64,000 bases of DNA from Tetracentron sinense (GCA_015143295.1 CM026573.1:9081934-9145933), one strand, 5' to 3'; shown: positions 24,185-35,863, numbered from the stretch's first letter. Numbers and translations are program-made. The notes: generated by a model not told the origin, from the sequence alone.

Positions 24185-26640
24185 AAAAGCGGAGGCTATG
24201 ATGAAAGTTCGGATCGGCTGGGCCTTCCCTAGTCATAATGGGCTGGGCCCTTGTATCCGCATATGAAGCGTCACGTAGCATCTTTAGTTCGTGACGTGAG
24301 CTCTTCAGTTCGTGAGTTCTCGAGCTGCTATGCTTTAGCGTATCAACGGGGCAAAGCTGACTAATCGGCTCTGTAGGGTGGATTTGGGGATAAGAAAGAA
24401 GATACCCAATTAAAGATATAGATGTCCATACTGCCCTACGGGAACTTGCCCGATGATTTGTGATCTTGGGAGATGTCCTTTACAAAAGGTCCTTTCAAGG
24501 GGTACTGGCCTCTAACATGGGTGAGGTAATTAACTACGCCTTACTAGTCCGTAGGTAAAGAGGCTCCCTCCAAGGCTAGCAGAAGGAAGAGCTAACTGAT
24601 GGCTAGAGATTCCTAGGTCATTTCCTTTATCTACACTTTCTTAGTGCTTGAGTCCGTGTCCTCCTCGATTCGGGATCGGCTTCGGGTCAACAACCGGTTG
24701 CGGAAGATTTTGAAGCGAGCGAAGCAAGCTGAAAAACTATAGGCGGCAAGAGACTTTAGGGCTTGTTGGAGCTGCTGAGCATAACGAATCGAAGCCGAAG
24801 ACGGATCAAGGTAGCTTGCCTGGACGAATTGAATCATTAAAGAAAGGATTTTATTTCATTTTAAGGCTACGCTACTCTTTAAGGTTTCGAGGTGACGGCA
24901 TGTTGTCAATTGCTTTCACTTTTGCCGGATCCGCCTCAATTCCTCCTTCTTACTAAGCTAAGATTGACATATAAGCAACTCCTAACAGAAAAGGGGGAAG
25001 CTAACAGGTGTGGCAATGACCGGTATCCGTACGTACGGAGGCCTTTAGACTCGCTTCGGCGACTTCGCTCGTTGGGTGAGGTAAGGAGTAGTCTAAGAGT
25101 GGCTAGTGCTTCTAGTAGCAGCCAGCAAGCAGCCTTGCCAGCTTCTCCTTAGTCTTCCTCTCCTCGCTTTAGTAGTTAGTCTTCGTCCCTCGTCGCTTCT
25201 TTCTGCCCGCCTTAGCTGTTTATTATGCCACTCTTTCGGGTTCGGTCTCCTCCGTCCCCAACGGCAGTAAGTTAATACTTTTGGTTAAACGAGGGATCAG
25301 TCTCACTCCCTCGAATATGTCCTTTTTGCCCGCCCCCGCCACAGCAGGCGGGTTGGTTCCTCTGTCGTCGCCGGGGAGCTCTTGGCGAGGAGCTTGCCGC
25401 AGGGTGGGCTTGGCGAATAGAAGTAGGCGGTTCAAAAGACCGTCGCGATAACTCTCCCCTCATCCAGCTTTGGGAGTATTTCGTACTCTGAATCTCGTCG
25501 TCTTACCTCTGGAATGCCGTCGATCGGAGCCTCATTCCTGATCTCCTCGGTAAGTCTCGTTATTATCAAAAATCTTTCTATTTATTGGGCTTCCTTTCTT
25601 TCCTCCCTGTCTTTCTGGAAGCTCCAGGTCCAGGATTTTAGCTTTGCTTTGAGAAGATTAACTGTTTCATCCGCAAAATAAGAATAAGAATCCTTTTTAT
25701 GGGATCCCTAAAGCTGGGCCTCAGACGCTTGGAGCCAATTAACCTAGCGTTGCTGGCGAAAGTTGGGTGGAGGTCCCTGCATGAAGACAACGCGGTGTGG
25801 TGGCAAATATGAAAAGCCAAGTCTTTTCCGAACGGTGGCTTCCTGGAAGCGGCGCAGAGGAGGAGTTCGTCGGTTCAAGTGAAAGTTTATTAGACTAGTC
25901 CCACTAAGATGGCGGGGAAACTTACTTCCTGTGGGGGAGCCATTCACGAGTACCGAGAACGATGCCGTCGTTATACACACCTTTATCCACTTTACCCCGA
26001 ATCCCATTCTTCTAAGCAAATATTCCAGAAACCTTCAGTTGACATGTCTCTGCCGCAGGTGGAACTGGATATCGATCCAACGGGTTCGGACGCGAGCGAA
26101 GGGAACGTAGAACACAGACATCGCATAAACTTGAATACTTTTTAGAGTCTTTTTAATGAGTTGCACTCTCCCGGATAGAGTGGGGTCAATCACTCAACCT
26201 AGTCAGTGTAGATTCCACTCCCAGCCTTAACCCTGTCTCGCGCGTGTTTTTTTGTGTTGTGTTGAGAGCTTCTCATTCTCTTATAGAAGCCCGCGTCCAC
26301 GCCGCCAACCGATCAATCCATCGAGTTATTTCTGGGCTAAGGTTGCTCATTCGTAATGCGCCATTCCCACATCCCCCCTTGAGCCGAAGGAGCTCTCACA
26401 AATAGAATTTGAGTACCACGGAGCCTCAGCTATTTCATTACCGAACCAACCCTAGCTACATATAGCTATCAAAAGAGAAGCGGCTAGTCCTTATTCAACT
26501 AACAAGTAACTATCTCAATTGGTCTCGGTATCGGTCCTTTCCCTCATTACGATTGACTTCTTTTAGAATAGTTCTCTTCCCGCATGTCCTTCGGGCTAAC
26601 ATTCTCACTTTCTCTTTATCTCTCACTATATATGCATATT
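24185..26640. other. Probable nuclear insertion of mitochondrial DNA (NUMT)
   Basis: Base composition changes abruptly from AT-rich to near-balanced. The sequence is rich in CTTCCTCTCC / GCTTCTTTCTGCC-type pyrimidine words and AAGGAAGAGC-type purine words characteristic of angiosperm mitochondrial intergenic DNA. At about 26640 the sequence returns to AT-rich. No complete mitochondrial gene was recognised, and all open frames are short and unrelated to known mitochondrial proteins. Origin is judged by compositional resemblance, so a database search is needed. An unrecognised nuclear repeat is the alternative. Confidence 0.6.
25911..26049 (-). pseudogene. LINE reverse-transcriptase fragment within the organelle-like insert
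   Basis: On the minus strand the frame reads [16 protein letters not shown] and then [11 protein letters not shown], the standard palm-domain segment of plant L1-type LINE reverse transcriptases. The Trp expected just upstream (VNW in intact relatives) is replaced by TGA. Similarity stops after NGSPTG, where the expected Gly-Leu-Arg-Gln-Gly-Asp-Pro segment is missing. It is a relic of about 45 codons. Confidence 0.7.
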
Positions 26641-26954
26641 GTGTGTTTATGCATGAAATATAATATATAATTTAGAAATAGCCCTACGAATATAAAAAAA
26701 AGAAGTAAAAAACTACTCAATAATAGGAGAAGACAATTAATCTATTTAGACCATCAATGAGATATTTTTGGTACAAGTCACGGGATTATATTGCAACCCC
26801 GATTAATAGTAGTGTTAGTATCTCTTCTTGGTTAGTGAGTTAATGCCAAGCATTGGAAAGTTGATTGATAGGGTAGATATTATAACCATCGCACCCTCCT
26901 TGGGGCTCAATCCTGGAACCTACCTGTTTAGAGGAGACACACTACCACTGGGAC
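26641..26954. other. Short AT-rich spacer with SINE-like tail
   Basis: AT-rich sequence follows the organelle-like insert. At 26900-26935 the minus strand has a weak B-box-like GGTTCCAGGATTG. Nothing else is recognised. Confidence 0.3.
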
Positions 26955-27288
26955 TAGCGTTGTCAACGGGTCGGGTTCAGGCTGACTCGACCCGGTCCTG
27001 ACTCAGTCCTGACTAGTTCCGATTAATAAATGGCCTGGCCCGAAGCAGCCCACTTATTAATCAAGCCAAATCGGGTCGGATTGGGCCGGGCCGGGCCAGG
27101 CCAGCTCATCTAAAAATTCACATGCAATATTTTGCCTAAAAACTAAACAGTCCTATCAGGCTAGGTTAGTCGAGCTAAGCTCGGTTAGAAGCCTACCGAA
27201 ACGGGCCACAAGCTTGAGGTTCCAAGCCCAAACCCAACCTAATTAATAATAAGGTTGGTATGGGCTGGCCCACCCCATGACACCCCTA
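26955..27288. mobile_element. hAT MITE, GGTCGGG subtype (334 bp)
   Basis: It begins TAGCGTTGTCAACGGG and ends CATGACACCCCTA. The flanks ACTGGGAC (26947-26954) and ACTGTGAC (27289-27296) form an 8-bp duplication with one mismatch. The arms are filled with GGTCGGGTTC and GGGCCGGGCC words instead of CGAGC. Confidence 0.8.
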
Positions 27289-28440
27289 ACTGTGACATGC
27301 CCAAGATGTGTGATATGTGATAATCAATGAGAATGAGGCACCCATTGTCCTCAAGGAGAATGCTAACTTCAGTTTCTCTCTTCATTTTTTTTACGGGATC
27401 AATAAGTCTCTTCATTTTTCTAACCACTTATGCAGTTAGAAATAACTAAGAAAGAGAGACGTTCATGTGTTGAAACTTTAATGGTAAAGGTAGATGAAAA
27501 AAATGAGGACACTTGTTATTCCCGTAGAAAAAGTGACTAAAAAAGAAATTAGGGCTAGCATTACCCTTATTATCAATAGAGAAAGAAAATGATGTTGTGG
27601 TGCTAAGTCACAGACTCTGAATTCAGTCTAATGTTTGCATCTTGTCTTTCGATAGGGTGGTCTTCTAAGTCCGGCACTCGGTTCTCTAATTCACCAACAA
27701 ATGCTAATTGGGGTTGGGGTGTATTTAACTGCCAAAAAAATATATGGTGGTCTTCTTTCTGTTATTCATATAATCTTGGTTATTGAACATTTGATTTGTA
27801 TGAGAGGTCATATTTCGATCTTGCTTTAAATCCTCTTATCATATCTACTACAACCACTATGTTATAAAATACCTGTGCGGTGAGTGGTGCGGTGGTTCAA
27901 AGGCAATGGGTGCTCCCATTGATCTTCATGTGTTCGAGCCAGCCCCTAGTCTTTCTTAATGTGTGTGGTTTGTGGAATATTACCTGTATGTTCGGAGACT
28001 AGTTCGGATCTAAATAGGTGGGAGACATCCCAAGTAAGAAAAAAAAACAATGTAATAAAAAGACTATACAAATTGGCGAACTCGATGAAAAACAAAAGTT
28101 GGTATGGGCCTAACCCAATCTATCTACTGTGGACCTGGACCTGAACCTCTGAACCTTGCATAAGCCCCTCGATCCCATAGTTTAGAATTGAGAATTATTA
28201 TTATTATTGCAAGACATTATTTATCTAAATATTCTTTTTTCAAGGTCTTATCCTCATCCATCCGCGTGCGAGAGGTGCACATTGCCATTTGAACTACAAG
28301 TGGTAGAGCATATGTTAGTACAAAGTACGAATCTTATAGATTTTTTTTCTACCAGATTCTGGCCCATTCTTTTTTTTTTTTCTTTTAATTGTAATAAATT
28401 GATTGCACCACTGACTTGTACTTGACTTAGGATATGTTAG
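27289..28440. other. Intergenic DNA, nothing firmly identified
   Basis: No host gene or complete element seen. A GGTGCGGTGGTTC...GTGTTCGAGCC pair at 27885-27935 resembles the pol III boxes of a SINE head, but the body was not delimited. Confidence 0.3.
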
Positions 28441-29360
28441 TTAGATGTCTAAGCATGTTGGGTGTGTTGTGCGAAAACATGTATACCCGGTGAAACGAAT
28501 CCAAAATATAGTAAAAAAATTAAAGTGAATCAAAATAAAAACAAACCACAAGAGCGACGATTTACGGAGTTTAGCAAGATGTCTATGTTTATGGGCAACG
28601 GTAATCAATTACTAATTTATTAAGAAGATTTATAATGCTCTTACAAATCCTCTTCCCCAATACATGCCAAAAACGACCCCTTTTCTTTATATAGAATAAA
28701 ACCCTAAAACATCAATTTTATATCAGAGTTGTAATAAATGGATAAAATACTCAAAATCAGTTAGACCATTAAACGGGTAAAATGTCCCCTAACCCCACAA
28801 CAATGGTGGGGAAACCCCAACATTACCCATTAATCGGATCACTCGGGTCGTCAAAGAATCATCATGAATCCGAATTGAATTCATGACAATTTTCCAACCG
28901 GGTGGGCCTTAGAAACGGCCACACTTCACTACTATAAATTCATTTAGAGGGTTTATATAGATAATAGATATTACATCATCTCAAGATGAAACTATATCAA
29001 ATCTATTCATAATGAAATCAAATTAATTCATCCTAATCTATTTCAAATTCAAATGAACTTAAAAAATGAGATACATCATACAATGTATTTCACATCACCT
29101 TATTACATCACTTTATTAAATTCTCTAAACTATCTTTAATACATTCCCACAACTACATTACGTAATCCTTTTAAAAAAGATCTTACAATTAGTTAAAAAA
29201 AAGTAACACATTAATTATTTTAACTTTATTGATAAATCGGCGGAACATCATGATAGTTACAAATTAATTCATTCTAATCTATTTCAAATTCAAATCAACC
29301 TTAGATATGAGATACACTTCTTGTTACACCACCTTATTGTATTATCTAATACTACTATTT
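28440..29360 (-). mobile_element. LTR-type remnants
   Basis: ACGATTTACGGAGTTTAGC at about 28556 resembles conserved LTR text of plant Copia elements on the minus strand. Two related blocks at about 29025-29130 and 29275-29355 share ATTCATYCTAATCTATTTC and AAATTCAAAT words and look like decayed LTR copies. No coding region survives. Confidence 0.4.
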
Positions 29361-30049
29361 AGGGCGGAGTCAGGATTCTCTTACATGGGTTAACAATGAG
29401 GTTTTGGGTGGCATATCCCCTGATTTTTTTTTAGGGTCAAGTTGTGGGTCATTGCGTCTGTTTATGTCCGATTGTAAGGAATATATTTTTTCACAGGAGT
29501 TTTGGGGGGGCTAGAGCTCCTCGTCCCCCCCGACTCTGCCCCTCTCCCAAGCTACGTCCCTTAGGACTTAGCACTATAGGGAACTTTTTTTTCCCCTAAA
29601 ATTTCAGGGATGTGGCTCCACCCCTGCTACTATTATGGTTTGACTTGGTTATGGGTGATTAGTGATTGATGCTGCCTTGGGAATACACTCTCCTTCTACC
29701 TTTGAGCATCATTCTGCCATTTGTTCTTAGTACATTTTTCAGAACCTTAAACTCTTTCCACCATCCAAGTGGCTATAAATCCACGTTCATCAAGTCAGAA
29801 CTGATCTTACCAAAATAAAAAAGTTAGGCTGCAGGCACAGCACAATTGCTAGTGGCACCCTTTGGAAAGCGACCGACCACCTAACTTCTCAAGGAACAAG
29901 ATCTCGTTTTTTTTTGGGGTACTCTATTGTTAGTATCAGTAATTAAATGCTTAGCATTCGAAGCTGTCTGTAGGTGGGCATCTCAGCCCCCTACACCTAA
30001 CTGGATTGGAACCCGGATTACTCTAATAGGGATACATAATCCAAACTTA

Positions 30050-30391
30050 GAGATCGAATCATAGCCAATCGCAATTGAGCTCGGGGAGAGTTTAATCACA
30101 CCCACATGTCAACACATGTTCCCTTTAACCCTAATAACTGTGGTTAAGATTCCTTAACCCATAAGGTTTAATAATCTAACATTATTTTTAAAAAAAAATA
30201 TTAAACTCTAGTTAAGAATTTTTAACCTTTAAGATTAATATTTTTTAAAAAAAACTAAGATTATATTATTGAACTTTAAGAGCTAATGAATCTTAACCAC
30301 AATTAATAATGATTAAAGAAGACATATGTTGACGAATGGGTGTGATTGAACTCTCCCGAGTGCAATTGCAATTGGCTGTGATCCAATTTCA
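30050..30391. mobile_element. Foldback MITE with GATCGAATC ends, uninterrupted copy
   Basis: AGATCGAATCATAGCCAAT on the left and ATTGGCTGTGATCC on the right are inverted. The arms contain GTTTAATCACACCCAC / GGGTGTGATTGAACTC and AACTGTGGTTAAG. It serves as the intact reference for the split copy at 20979-21911. Confidence 0.7.
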
Positions 30392-30558
30392 TAAAAAAAA
30401 AACTATAATGTCAAGGTCTCATAATAACTTTGTTCACGAGTCTCGTTAAAATTACTAGGACATTGAAATAAAGAGATGCCAAAAGTGATTAATGAGTGAG
30501 TGCGTGACTGAAGGTATTAAAGAATTTTTTTTTTTTGAACAGATGGTCCGCTACCTAA

Positions 30559-30892
30559 GGGGGTGTTTGGCATCGTTCCAGCGGAACGTTTTTTCATTCC
30601 ATTTCATTGGAACGCACGGGAACACGTTTGGATTGTCACGATTCTTGTTCCGTTCACGAAAACGGGATGAAAAAGAACGAAACTTCCGGAACAATAAAAA
30701 GTCACTTCGCGGATCGGAATGGGCGCAACGCGATCAATTGTTCCCGATAAATTCTAAAAAGGCTCAAAAGAGTCTTCTATGCACAAACAACTCAAGAGAC
30801 CAAGCTCAGGCTTCCTCAACCCACCGACGATTGTCCAGAATTTTCTGACGCCGGTGAAAACTCCGGACCGCGACGAGGTATTCCCCCCCCCC

Positions 30893-30928
<36 letters not shown>

Positions 30929-32051
30929 CGCTCTCTCATTCTAGTTCAACGAAAGGGGTTTCTCTCTCAACGCATGTCAAGATCTGTGATCAAGGTTTTT
31001 ATTTTAGAGGGTTTTGATTTGGGAGGGAATGAAATTGAGTGCAATGGTTATTGAAAGAAGAATTCTTTGAAGCTATTGGTCGAGCATGGCACAGGTGATA
31101 CAAGTTGGCACCCACATGGTGATTTTGAGAGGTTCTGGGAGAAAAAGTATCAGCAGCTCATCCACCCTACAATGGAGCCCTCTATCTTTTAATTTGTTTT
31201 TATCATAATGAAGTCCTTTATCCAGATTTTAGAATTGGGATCATCCAATCTCAAGTGTATTTAACTTGAATTAGATGTGCAGAGTAATTAATTTCAATGT
31301 AGAAAGAAACGAGTAACAGAAGTAGATGTGGCTGCTCCATGGAATGATTGGGCATCAATTGATAGTGGGGATCAAACGGCAAATTGGGTACAATAGTTTA
31401 CGTTTCTGATCTACTATGGGTTTTTGAGTGTTCTTTAAATGCTGATTTCTGGAAAAAAAAAAAAAAAAAAAAAACCTTGGTTTTGTTACTCCACCAAATT
31501 GATACCAAAATTCTATAGAACGAAGGGTAGAAGGATGCCCCCCATTTTGTTCCAACTCACCCAAGGAGATCTAACATGCACCCTTCATCACTCCTCTTGT
31601 GAATCTATCTTTGTTAACAAAATTTTTGGGTTCCTCTTCTACGAATTTTTTTCCCAGATCTGTGCATTTTTTTTGTTGCTTCCTTCCATATTTTGAGTGA
31701 TGTTTGATTCGTTAATGTAATATTTTGTGTAAAGGGCTTCGCCTTTTTACGTGTATATGATAATAACTGATACATGTTCTAAACGTCCAGATTAGAAATC
31801 AGAAATTCTAGTTCCAATTCAAAATCAAAGTAGTTGCAATAATTACCATCTCCTCTCCTTAAAGAAAAGTAGTTAGACTGATGTTACTGTGAGTTTTTTT
31901 CATCCAAACGCGATTTTGTCGTTTCTGTTCCCCGGAACAGAGTCTGGCTGACTGCATTCAAACGAGTTTTAAGAACAAAACCGTTCCAAAAAAATCAGAC
32001 TATTCCTGGGATCAGAAACGATTCTAATCCGGAACGATGCCAAACGGGCCC
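30559..32051. mobile_element. PIF/Harbinger-type element, non-autonomous (1493 bp)
   Basis: The ends GGGGGTGTTTGGCATCG and CGATGCCAAACGGGCCC are inverted repeats, and TAA flanks both sides (30556-30558, 32052-32054). GAACG / CGTTCC words are repeated in both subterminal regions. No transposase is recognisable. A frame at 31063-31191 (plus) reads HGDFERFWEKKYQQLIHP to a stop and is protein-like, possibly a captured host fragment. A C-run and CT repeat lie at 30883-30929. Confidence 0.8.
30883..30929. repeat. C-run followed by (CT)n microsatellite
   Basis: About 21 consecutive C residues run directly into about 13 CT repeats, inside the PIF/Harbinger element. Exact copy numbers are vulnerable to sequencing error. 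Confidence 0.9.
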
Positions 32052-32055
32052 TAAC

Positions 32056-32235
32056 TTACCCATGTCCCCATGTCCCTTTTAACACCCCTTTAATCTTGGT
32101 TAAGCTTAACTAAATTAAAGTTAAGATTTTGTTTTTTTTTTAAATTTTAAACAAAGGTTAGATTACTTAACCCTAAGAGTGAGTGAATCCTAACCACAAT
32201 TAGTGAGCATTTAAAAGTGGGGTGTGAACCATTGA
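32056..32235. repeat. Foldback family copy (GTGGTTAAG type)
   Basis: CATGTCCCTTTTAACACCCC and TTTAATCTTGGTTAAGC on the left mirror GAATCCTAACCACAATTAG and CATTTAAAAGTGGGG on the right. It lies directly against the right end of the PIF/Harbinger element. Confidence 0.65.
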
Positions 32236-32550
32236 GGGTTGACCATTTCCTCATATAATAGAAATCTCAGGTACAATTAAGTTTTTTCCATTTTTTTTGT
32301 GTAAACATCATACAAGACGCTAATTTAGTTGTGAATCAACTGGCTGTTACGAATCATTTCTAAGTATCCCCTGCTTCTTAGGCTTATAGTTGGGGCAAAA
32401 CAAAAACAAAAAAAATCTCTTGATCAAAGTTAAGCCCAATTGAAAGTGATGTTAGCATTACCCAAAGTTCAAATCCATTTGAAAGTGATGCAAGATGACC
32501 ACCACGTGGAGATTTGAGAATCGGCCACTTCCATAGATGGATGATCAAGT

Positions 32551-34177
32551 TGATGAGAAACTTTTTTTTATTGAATTCTTAAGATGATTATAAAGAGACT
32601 CAATTAGGGTTTAAAAATATAATAGTATATAAATAAATATAAAAACTAAATCAAATCAGTCCTAATTTATTGTTAATTAAATCTCAATCTCAATCTCAAT
32701 CTCATTCTAAATCCAAATCCTTCCAATTGTGATGATCGATGGTAATGATATGGTGCTTCTCATGCATATCATAATTATACATGTACACTGCGTTCTATTA
32801 CTCCCCCTCAAACTTATGTATATTTGAAAAATATATGTGAGGTTGATACTTGATCAGGTAATGTATGCCACTAGCCATTCCAATGTCGTTGCAGATTTCA
32901 TTATTGTTGTTGATAGAAGTTGCCAACTGTCATCGTTGTTGATATGTTGTATGAAGAGAGAATAATATGAGCCCCAATAGACTAGACCTCGATGGGCAAT
33001 GAAAAAGGGTGGACTTCAATGGGTGAGGCCTCAATGGACAGAATAACCTCTTGTGCAATGAAATGGGTCTCTTGGGCAAAGTACGAAATGACATCCGTGA
33101 TCTTACCTATGGTCTCGCCAAAGGGGTTACGGGTCTTTAAAAGGGCCTCAATGGGTTGAATAGCTTCTTGGCCAATGAAATGGGCCTCTTGGTCCAAGTA
33201 TGAAATGACATCCATGATCCTACCTATGATCTCGCCAAAGAGGTCATGGGTCTTCAGAAGGGCTTCTTTGGGCTTGAAAAATTGCCACCGTCGGTTTAAA
33301 ATGAGTCTCTATGTTGTGTATGCGAGATACACATTAACAATACTCAAGAAACCAAAAGCTTTAGAAGAGTACGAGAATGAGGAATTTGTGGCCGATTGAG
33401 TGATAGGTGAAGAGTGAGATTTTTGACCTTCATATCCAAATCCTTTCAAAGAAAATGAAACAGAAATCCTGCAACACATGAATGATTGATGGCTTGATAC
33501 AATCCAAAAACACATGTAGCTGGGTTTGTCAATAGTGGGATGCTGTTATTGACAAGCAATAGCAAGGTTGGTGACGATAGCATAGATGGAGGACTTTCAA
33601 CGTAAGCGAAGCATACACTGATGTGTATGGTGAGATACACAACATCATTTTATTAAAAAAAAAAAAAAAAAAGATACACAACATCATGACCCAAGAATTA
33701 AGGATTTACTAGAGAGATAATTGTTAAACAACAATGTTTTTGTTTGAAATAGAACTCACTAACTAAGGTATGAGTATGAGGCAAGTGGTTGTGGAACGAT
33801 AGTAACCACAAGAAACAAGATGGCGGAGGCAGGCGTTATAAGAATGTGACTGACGGGTGGCTGGCCCACCCGTCGGAAAAGCGTGAATGCTATAGAAAAA
33901 TCAACGTAGGCAGTGGATCTTCCGCTTTGATACCATGAAGAGAAATTATTTTTATTAAATTCTTAAGATAATTACAAAGAGGCTCAATTAGGGTTTAAAT
34001 AATAATAGTATATAAACAAATATAGAAACTAAATCAAATCAGTCAATCTAATACTATTCAAATCTCAATCTCAAGTTCATTCTAAATCCAAATCCTTCCA
34101 ATTGTGATGATCGATGGTAATGATATGATGTTTCTCATGCATATCATAACTATACATGTACTCTGTACTTTATTACA
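32551..34177 (-). mobile_element. Small non-autonomous LTR retroelement, antisense (1627 bp)
   Basis: Two direct repeats, 33936-34177 (5' LTR) and 32551-32802 (3' LTR), share most of their bases, including CCAAATCCTTCCAATTG and TGATGATCGATGGTAATG. On the minus strand the 5' LTR ends in TCTTCA and is followed at once by TGGTATCAAAGCGG, a tRNA-Met-type primer-binding site. A purine tract, TTGAGGGGG, abuts the 3' LTR. The internal part of about 1.13 kb has no recognisable gag or pol, only broken frames with a 39-codon tandem duplication at 33057-33290. No 5-bp target duplication was found. Confidence 0.82.
33057..33290 (-). repeat. In-frame 117-bp tandem duplication
   Basis: AATGAAATGGGTCTCTTGG at 33057 recurs as AATGAAATGGGCCTCTTGG at 33174, an offset of 117 bases (39 codons). 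On the minus strand both copies read as related peptides (DVISYLDQEAHFIGQEA and DVISYFAQETHFIAQEV). It is inside the small LTR element. Confidence 0.8.
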
Positions 34178-35080
34178 GGTGACCTCACTGGTATCTGGCT
34201 TTGTTGCACAGGTTTTTAAACACCACAATGCCACAGTTCAATCATTGCACCAAGAGCAATTAATTTTATAGTGTGCCAAAGTAACCATATCTTCTCAACC
34301 CTACCATCTTAATTGTTATGATTGTGTCTTGAATTTTTTTATCATAATTTTCCGTTATACAGGATATATTATACGGGATATATAATGCATTATAATAAGG
34401 TTTTATTTATTACATAGAAATTGAGAGAAAAGGAAAGTGGAGAGGTCACCCGTATTTCATAGGTTATCGGTGAAAAGATTTCTTTGCGATAGACATCTTG
34501 CCTAACTACCAAAATATATATAAATTTGTGTATGGATCTTTGCTATTTTATTTTGTTTTTTTCATAGTTATAGGGAAGTTGTGTACATGGTGAGCAACTT
34601 GTTCCCAGACTCACTTCCTCGGACAAATTCACTTCCTAGGAAGCTTCATTTCTAAGACAAACTCGCTTTTCAGGAAGCTCGCTTTCATCATGTCCTATTT
34701 AGTAATCAAAAAGTGTTGTATGTGTAAAGTGATGGAGTCGACTAAAGTCTATAGCCTAGAGTGTAGACTTTAAGGAAGTATCGTCAGTTTAGAAACTAAT
34801 ACACCTATTTTTTCACAAAAATCTCATGTAAGATAAAATCAAAGGTGTAGATACCGATAATAATATAATGGAAATAAAGAGCCTATATTTCATTTCTTAC
34901 TTCCTATTTTTAAGGTTCTTTTAGTCTCGTTTCTCATTTCTTGCTTTCTCTTTGCTTCTCTTTTTCACTTATCGCTCTGGTAACTATGATTTTTTCATGT
35001 TTTTTTTATATCTACATTAGTAAAATGCTATAATTGTAGAATGTTTTGTTGGTATAGAAGTTTTTTCGAGGTGTGATCTA
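34178..35080. other. Unassigned intergenic DNA
   Basis: AT-rich sequence with no recognisable gene, terminal repeat or RNA. It may be part of the older LTR element that continues after 35855. Confidence 0.3.
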
Positions 35081-35089
35081 TGCTTGAAC

Positions 35090-35854
35090 AAGGTTGTTAA
35101 ATCGTAATCAAATCGTAAAATCATTTTAGGACCGATTCGATTCAAATCGAGATTTAAGTTGTAAATCGTAAGATTTAATCCATTTAAAAAAAATTGTTTT
35201 AAAATACACAAATTTACTTAATAAAAAATAGAATAATCTATTATTCAAAAGATTTCATTCATATCTATTGATAAAATAAGTAATGAAGATTTCATAGCGT
35301 ACACTATAAAAAACACGAATGAACTTCATGAAATGAAAAAAAAAATCCAATATCATTACAGATAAATCAACAAAAGTAAACTCATATAATCATGTTATAA
35401 GAGATCAAATATTAAAAGACTTATAGAATTAAAAAGACTAATAAAATAAACTATCAAGTTTTTCTAAAATCCAATTCTATCTTTCTTCTTTATCTTTTTT
35501 TTTTTTTCCTGTTTCATAGCAAGTTAGCAACAGAGAGAAAACTCAAATAAGGGTTTTGGTATGCCCGTAACAGTGGTTTTTCTGTTTCTTACATCTTCTT
35601 AAAAACATAAAGTATCTTTAAAAAATCAAAAGAATAAAAAATATTTTTTAAGTATTAGTCCGTAAAAGGGGTTTTGTGATTGAATCGCCTGAATTACGAA
35701 ATTGTACGATTTGAATCGTAAATCGTAATTTGAATCGTAAATCAAATGAGATTTACCAAATTAAAATTTTCACCTCAAATTTGAATCGTTTTGCTTGAGA
35801 TTCGAATCAAATTGTAAGATTTGAATCACAAATCACAATGATATAACAACTATG
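35090..35854. mobile_element. TIR element of the AATCGTAA type (765 bp)
   Basis: AAGGTTGTTAAATCG at the left and GATATAACAACTATG at the right are inverted repeats. TGCTTGAAC flanks both sides exactly (35081-35089, 35855-35863). The interior repeats AATCGTAAATCG words. A 9-bp duplication suits Mutator-type elements, and an 8-bp hAT reading is possible if the boundary shifts by one. Confidence 0.82.
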
Positions 35855-35863
35855 TGCTTGAAC

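Noticed and set aside
24631..26145. Several 60-90 codon frames in the organelle-like block
   Set aside because: None matches a known mitochondrial protein; only the short LINE reverse-transcriptase fragment is recognisable.
30754..31054. Open frames across the C-run and CT repeat on both strands
   Set aside because: They are Pro/Ser/Leu or Arg/Glu/Gly readings of simple repeats inside a PIF/Harbinger element.
33000..33400. Possible host gene (open frames on both strands)
   Set aside because: Located between two LTRs with primer site and polypurine tract; better explained as retroelement interior.
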